A stretch of DNA of 64,000 nt from Hirschia litorea (GTDB lineage: Bacteria; Pseudomonadota; Alphaproteobacteria; Caulobacterales; Hyphomonadaceae), in NCBI RefSeq assembly GCF_042665075.1, contig NZ_JBHTBR010000005.1, positions 310,001 through 374,000 of the forward strand, given 5' to 3'. Shown piece by piece: positions 60,690 to 64,000 of the stretch. The stretch's first letter is position 1. Every line of letters begins with the position of its first letter. Both the position numbers and the translations under genes were made by a program. A model generated the notes under the pieces. The model was not told the origin of the DNA. It saw only the letters and a program-made list of their open reading frames with translations, and searched no databases.

Positions 60690-62657
60690 ATGCGTCACTC
60701 AGTTTCAATACTTGCCCTCACACTCGTCGCCGCCTGCGCGAGCAGCACAGAAACGCGTGATATCGCATCGCCTGAGACTGCCCAAAAGGTGCAAACCAGC
60801 GCCGCGCCTGCTGAGGAAGTCCAGACACCTACCGCAATGGAGGCAGCTACAGGTGCATCCGCTGTCCTTAAAGACACCACCAAAGAAGCACGCGCCAAGC
60901 AAGCCCAAACCACAGAGCAAGCAGCCATTGAAGAGACAGAGAAATTATACGCGTTTTTCTCCGAACAATTTGATGCACGCATTGCACGCTCTCCAATGTT
61001 CCAAACCAGTTTAGGCCTAAAAACAAACTATAATCAGTGGGATGATCCCTCAGATGAAGCTGACATAGCTCACTTCAAACTCGACCAAGCTGCCGCAAGC
61101 CTCATGGAAGAGTTGGTGGACTATGATGCCCTAACTCCGGACGGACAACTGTCTTATAGGTTGTTTAAAAACAACGCACTACAGCAAAAATCTCTATTCC
61201 CCTTCCGACACCACAATTACGTTTTCGACCAAATGAATGGTGTCCAAAGTTCAATTCCAGCCTTTCTCATAAATCAACATCGCATAAAATCCGTCTCTGA
61301 CGCAGACGCTTATATTGAGCGTTTGAATGGCATTCCTGAATATTTAGGCGGGCACCTAAAGAATGCTCAAATGAGTGCTGAGAAAGGCATTCGGCCTCCG
61401 AAATTTGTATATAAATATGTCCGCTCAGATATTGCTAACGTACTGAAAGGTGCACCTTTTTCTGAAGGTGAAGACAGCCCCCTCTTCAATGACTTCAAAG
61501 AAAAAGTAAACGCGCTAGATATTAGCAGCGATGAAAAACTCACGCTGATAATGAAAGCGAATGCCGCCCTCATCACATCCGTCCAACCTGCCTATGAACA
61601 GCTCAGTGCATGGCTGGAAAGCGATCTAGAAAATGCAACTGACGATGATGGTTCATGGAAACTTCCCGACGGCGCTTCTTTTTATCAGCAACGCCTAGCA
61701 GCCATGACGACAACAGATTTATCCGCTGCAGAAATTCACACGCTCGGCCTAAAGGAAGTTGACCGCATCCATTCCGAGATGCGCAATATCATGCAAAAGG
61801 TTGAATTTAAAGGTAATTTTAAAGAGTTCTTCGAATTCATGCGAACCGATCCGCAATTTTATTACAGTAGCGATGAAGAAGGCCGTCAACGCTACATCAA
61901 AGAAGCGACCCAGCTGATAGACACAATGAAGACTAAGCTTCCTTCAGCTTTCAATACTTTCCCAAAAGCAGACCTCATCGTTAAGCGTGTAGAACCATTC
62001 AGAGAGAAAAGCGCAGGAAAAGCCTTCTATCAGCGACCTGCCGCTGATGGATCACGTCCGGGTACGTATTACGCCAACCTCTATAATATGAATGATATGC
62101 CTACCTACCAAATGGAAGCCCTTGCCTACCATGAGGGAATCCCCGGTCACCACATGCAGCTAGCCATCTCTCAAGAGCTAGAAAACGTACCTCGTTTTCG
62201 TAAATATGGCCGCTACACAGCCTATACAGAAGGTTGGGGGTTATATACCGAATATCTACCAAAAGAGATGGGTTTCTACCAAGACCCGTATTCAGATTTT
62301 GGCCGCCTAGCAATGGAGCTTTGGCGTGCAGCTCGTCTTGTTGTTGATACTGGTATCCACGACAAAAAGTGGACTCGTGAACAGGCCACACAATACTTGA
62401 TGACAAATACTCCCAATCCAGAAGGTGATTGCATCAAAGCGATTGACCGCTACATCGTCATGCCAGGCCAAGCCACAGCTTACAAAATAGGCATGCTAAA
62501 AATATTAGAAGTCAGAGAAAAGGCCCGTGCTGCAATGGGAGCAAATTTCAGCCTTGCTGAATTTCATGATATCCTTCTCGCAAGTGGGCCAATACCACTG
62601 AGCGAGTTGGAATTAAGCATTGATCAATGGATTTCAGAATCCACATCACAATCGTGA
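60690..62657 (+). CDS. DUF885 family lipoprotein (putative metallopeptidase)
   Basis: The 655-residue product has a lipobox VAAC (Cys16) after a signal segment (MRHSVSILALTLVAAC), so it is a membrane-attached lipoprotein substrate of Lgt. A low-complexity Ala/Gln/Thr/Glu linker (20-85) follows. The main domain is DUF885: LYAFFSEQFDARIARSPMFQTSLGL, DYDALTPDGQLSYRLFKNN, and the metal-site motif ALAYHEGIPGHHMQLA with His481, characteristic of the gluzincin-like HExxPGHH pattern. Substrate unknown. ATG 60690. Confidence 0.9.
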   Translation: MRHSVSILALTLVAACASSTETRDIASPETAQKVQTSAAPAEEVQTPTAMEAATGASAVLKDTTKEARAKQAQTTEQAAIEETEKLYAFFSEQFDARIARSPMFQTSLGLKTNYNQWDDPSDEADIAHFKLDQAAASLMEELVDYDALTPDGQLSYRLFKNNALQQKSLFPFRHHNYVFDQMNGVQSSIPAFLINQHRIKSVSDADAYIERLNGIPEYLGGHLKNAQMSAEKGIRPPKFVYKYVRSDIANVLKGAPFSEGEDSPLFNDFKEKVNALDISSDEKLTLIMKANAALITSVQPAYEQLSAWLESDLENATDDDGSWKLPDGASFYQQRLAAMTTTDLSAAEIHTLGLKEVDRIHSEMRNIMQKVEFKGNFKEFFEFMRTDPQFYYSSDEEGRQRYIKEATQLIDTMKTKLPSAFNTFPKADLIVKRVEPFREKSAGKAFYQRPAADGSRPGTYYANLYNMNDMPTYQMEALAYHEGIPGHHMQLAISQELENVPRFRKYGRYTAYTEGWGLYTEYLPKEMGFYQDPYSDFGRLAMELWRAARLVVDTGIHDKKWTREQATQYLMTNTPNPEGDCIKAIDRYIVMPGQATAYKIGMLKILEVREKARAAMGANFSLAEFHDILLASGPIPLSELELSIDQWISESTSQS

Positions 62658-62775
62658 TGATATCCCCAATACAACTATGATGCTCGGTTTCATGGCATTT
62701 ACGTGAGGTTTTCAGTGCACCACTGCGAATATATGTCATGAGGCCTTTGATATCCGCCCATAATTAGGTAATGGG

Positions 62776-62790
62776 TTAACCAAAGGTTTA
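62776..62790. promoter_or_regulatory. Degenerate CtrA-like box upstream of the right-edge gene
   Basis: TTAA-N7-TTTA differs by one base from TTAA-N7-TTAA. It lies 93 bases before the ATG of the acidic membrane protein. Weak evidence, noted because the region holds CtrA-pathway genes. Confidence 0.25.
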
Positions 62791-62882
62791 TTCATCTCAT
62801 GTGGAAAAAATCTTTGGTTCTGCCCAATTTTGAAGTTAGTGTTTAGTAAGTACGTGAGTGAAGACAAGGACGCAGATTCAAC

Positions 62883-64000
62883 ATGATTAGAGCGCTGCAA
62901 CTGCTATCGGGCCTATTATTGGCTATTGGCGGAGGTTGGTTCATCTGGCTACGCAAAGATTCTCCCGGTGGGGTCTTCAATGTAACCGACACAGAAACTC
63001 TGTGGCTTGTTGCAGCTGGCCTAGTTCTGACTTTGCTCGGCCTTGTCCTATTTTTAATGGGATTATCGCCGCGTGCAAAGGTAGAGCAAATAAATTGGCG
63101 CTACCCTGAACCCGCACCTGAGCTAAACTTATCAAACTCTTCGCCATTTGCGAAAGCGCAACCCGAAACACCTGCGCCAACAAGAGAACGTCCAAGCTGG
63201 CTGCAAGAAGCGGCGGATACTTTAGACCGTAGAGATCCGACACCACAGTCTACTACACCAGAGCCATCACAGGCTTTTGATAGTTCCGACACACCTGAAT
63301 ACCCAAGAGAAGAACTTCCATTTGAACGTCCCCGCTTTGGCGTTCAAGCAGAAGACACTTCAAACATCTCTCTTGTCGAAACGCCACTTGCATTCGATGA
63401 AGGTGCTGAATCTACACCTCAAGAAACACCGTCAGACATCGCAATCGCTCCCTCAGCAGAGCCTGAAGCTTTCCCACTGGACGAAGAAAAAGCGTTACAA
63501 GAATTTGAATCCGAAATGGATACAAAACTTGACGAGCAAGACATAGAAACGATGGCCCTTGAAGCAGCAAATGCGGCCATGGAAACCGAAGAAGAAACTG
63601 ACGAAGACGATGAATTTGATCGTCAACTTAAAGCTCTTACATCCGCGCCTGCTATTGCTGCCAGTGGCGTCGCGTTGGGATTGGTTGCCCAGGCTCAAAC
63701 AGAAGATAAAGAAGAAGAGCAGCCCGCAGAACCAGAAGAAGACAATGCTGTTGCGCAAGCTGAGACAGATAATGTCAAAGCTCTGCACTCTATCCCAGCA
63801 GACACAGAACGACCTGATTTTTCTGCTGCCGCTCTTAGCGATCTTGATCTTCCAGAACTGGAAGCAGAGCCTGAATTGGCAGACGAGATTGAAGAAGAGG
63901 TCACGCCAGTTGACGAAATTGAAGAAACTCCAATCAGTGATATCACTACGGAGTTAGCTGAAATTGACGCTGCAGACACGCTGGATGATCTCGTGGATAT
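62883..64000 (+). CDS. Membrane-anchored, acidic low-complexity protein (3' part missing)
   Basis: An open frame of 372 codons from the ATG at 62883 runs off the window. The first 80 residues hold two membrane segments (about 5-24 and 38-62: LWLVAAGLVLTLLGLVLFLMG). From about 75 onward the chain is extremely rich in Glu, Asp, Pro, Ala and Thr, without a clear fold (PEPAPELNLSN, EEETDEDDEFD, EEQPAEPEEDNA); it contains AIAASGVALGLVAQA near residues 260-274. No family is recognised. Likely a disordered cytoplasmic or periplasmic tail; the functional domain may lie beyond the edge. Confidence 0.7.
   Translation, partial: MIRALQLLSGLLLAIGGGWFIWLRKDSPGGVFNVTDTETLWLVAAGLVLTLLGLVLFLMGLSPRAKVEQINWRYPEPAPELNLSNSSPFAKAQPETPAPTRERPSWLQEAADTLDRRDPTPQSTTPEPSQAFDSSDTPEYPREELPFERPRFGVQAEDTSNISLVETPLAFDEGAESTPQETPSDIAIAPSAEPEAFPLDEEKALQEFESEMDTKLDEQDIETMALEAANAAMETEEETDEDDEFDRQLKALTSAPAIAASGVALGLVAQAQTEDKEEEQPAEPEEDNAVAQAETDNVKALHSIPADTERPDFSAAALSDLDLPELEAEPELADEIEEEVTPVDEIEETPISDITTELAEIDAADTLDDLVD

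Noticed and set aside
1..64000. CRISPR arrays, insertion sequences, rRNA operons
   Set aside because: No spaced direct repeats, transposase or rRNA sequence was recognised anywhere in the window.

Overview
The window reads as chromosome of a dimorphic or flagellated alphaproteobacterium of the Caulobacterales/Maricaulales/Hyphomonadaceae kind. The grounds are a CckA hybrid kinase beside fliQ-fliR-flhB, recA-alaS nearby, a class I lysyl-tRNA synthetase, an Irr/Fur-era bfd-bfr pair, an sdhCDA/B locus, lgt followed by a MidA-type methyltransferase, and a split set of ethylmalonyl-CoA pathway genes. Base composition looks moderate (roughly 45-50 % GC by eye), low for that group; a Hirschia-like organism would fit, but this is inference. 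Genes are tightly packed, no gene-free stretch exceeds 300 bases, and I see no rRNA, insertion sequence, integrase or CRISPR array.

Layout. 0-3.5 kb: lysyl-tRNA synthetase (cut by the left edge), a secreted CFI-box protein, then bfd-bfr behind tandem Fur-like boxes. 3.5-14.6 kb: DUF4105 protein, an FMN glutamate-synthase-like enzyme, a SixA-type phosphatase, a CaCA antiporter-FolM-FolB operon, a 26-residue membrane microprotein, ilvE divergent from a MarR-OmpR-EnvZ type regulatory operon, proC, YbjN and UbiK. 14.7-22.2 kb: lgt-midA, YidB, and the succinate dehydrogenase locus, in which a Suppressor-of-Fused family gene sits between sdhA and sdhB. 22.4-26 kb: a GATase, tRNA-Leu(CAA), ExoD, DsbB, Coq7 and an HNH nuclease.

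26.2-45 kb: carbon metabolism of acetyl-CoA assimilation (ethylmalonyl-CoA mutase, crotonyl-CoA carboxylase/reductase, mesaconyl-CoA hydratase, a malyl-CoA lyase/thioesterase-like enzyme) is interleaved with accessory genes: SemiSWEET, a Rieske oxygenase, a peroxiredoxin, tRNA-Arg(CCU), thymidine kinase and several unknown membrane proteins. The most unusual unit lies at 33.85-38.13 kb directly after tRNA-Arg: a two-gene, overlapping operon encoding a protein with an N-terminal NDT/TIR-like fold and a C-terminal macro domain, followed by a polytopic membrane protein ending in a complete patatin-type phospholipase. It has the make-up of a nucleotide-signal sensor plus membrane-destroying effector, and is the best candidate here for an undescribed conflict/defence system.

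45-64 kb: serine hydrolase, RarD, asd, a SnoaL-like protein, an rsmC-like/rsuA pair of 16S rRNA modifying enzymes, alaS, recA, cckA, flhB, fliR, fliQ, a DUF885 lipoprotein peptidase, and an acidic membrane-anchored protein cut by the right edge. Housekeeping genes here give DNA repair, translation and cell-cycle/flagellar control. Several convergent gene pairs are separated by only 2-16 bases or overlap at the stops.
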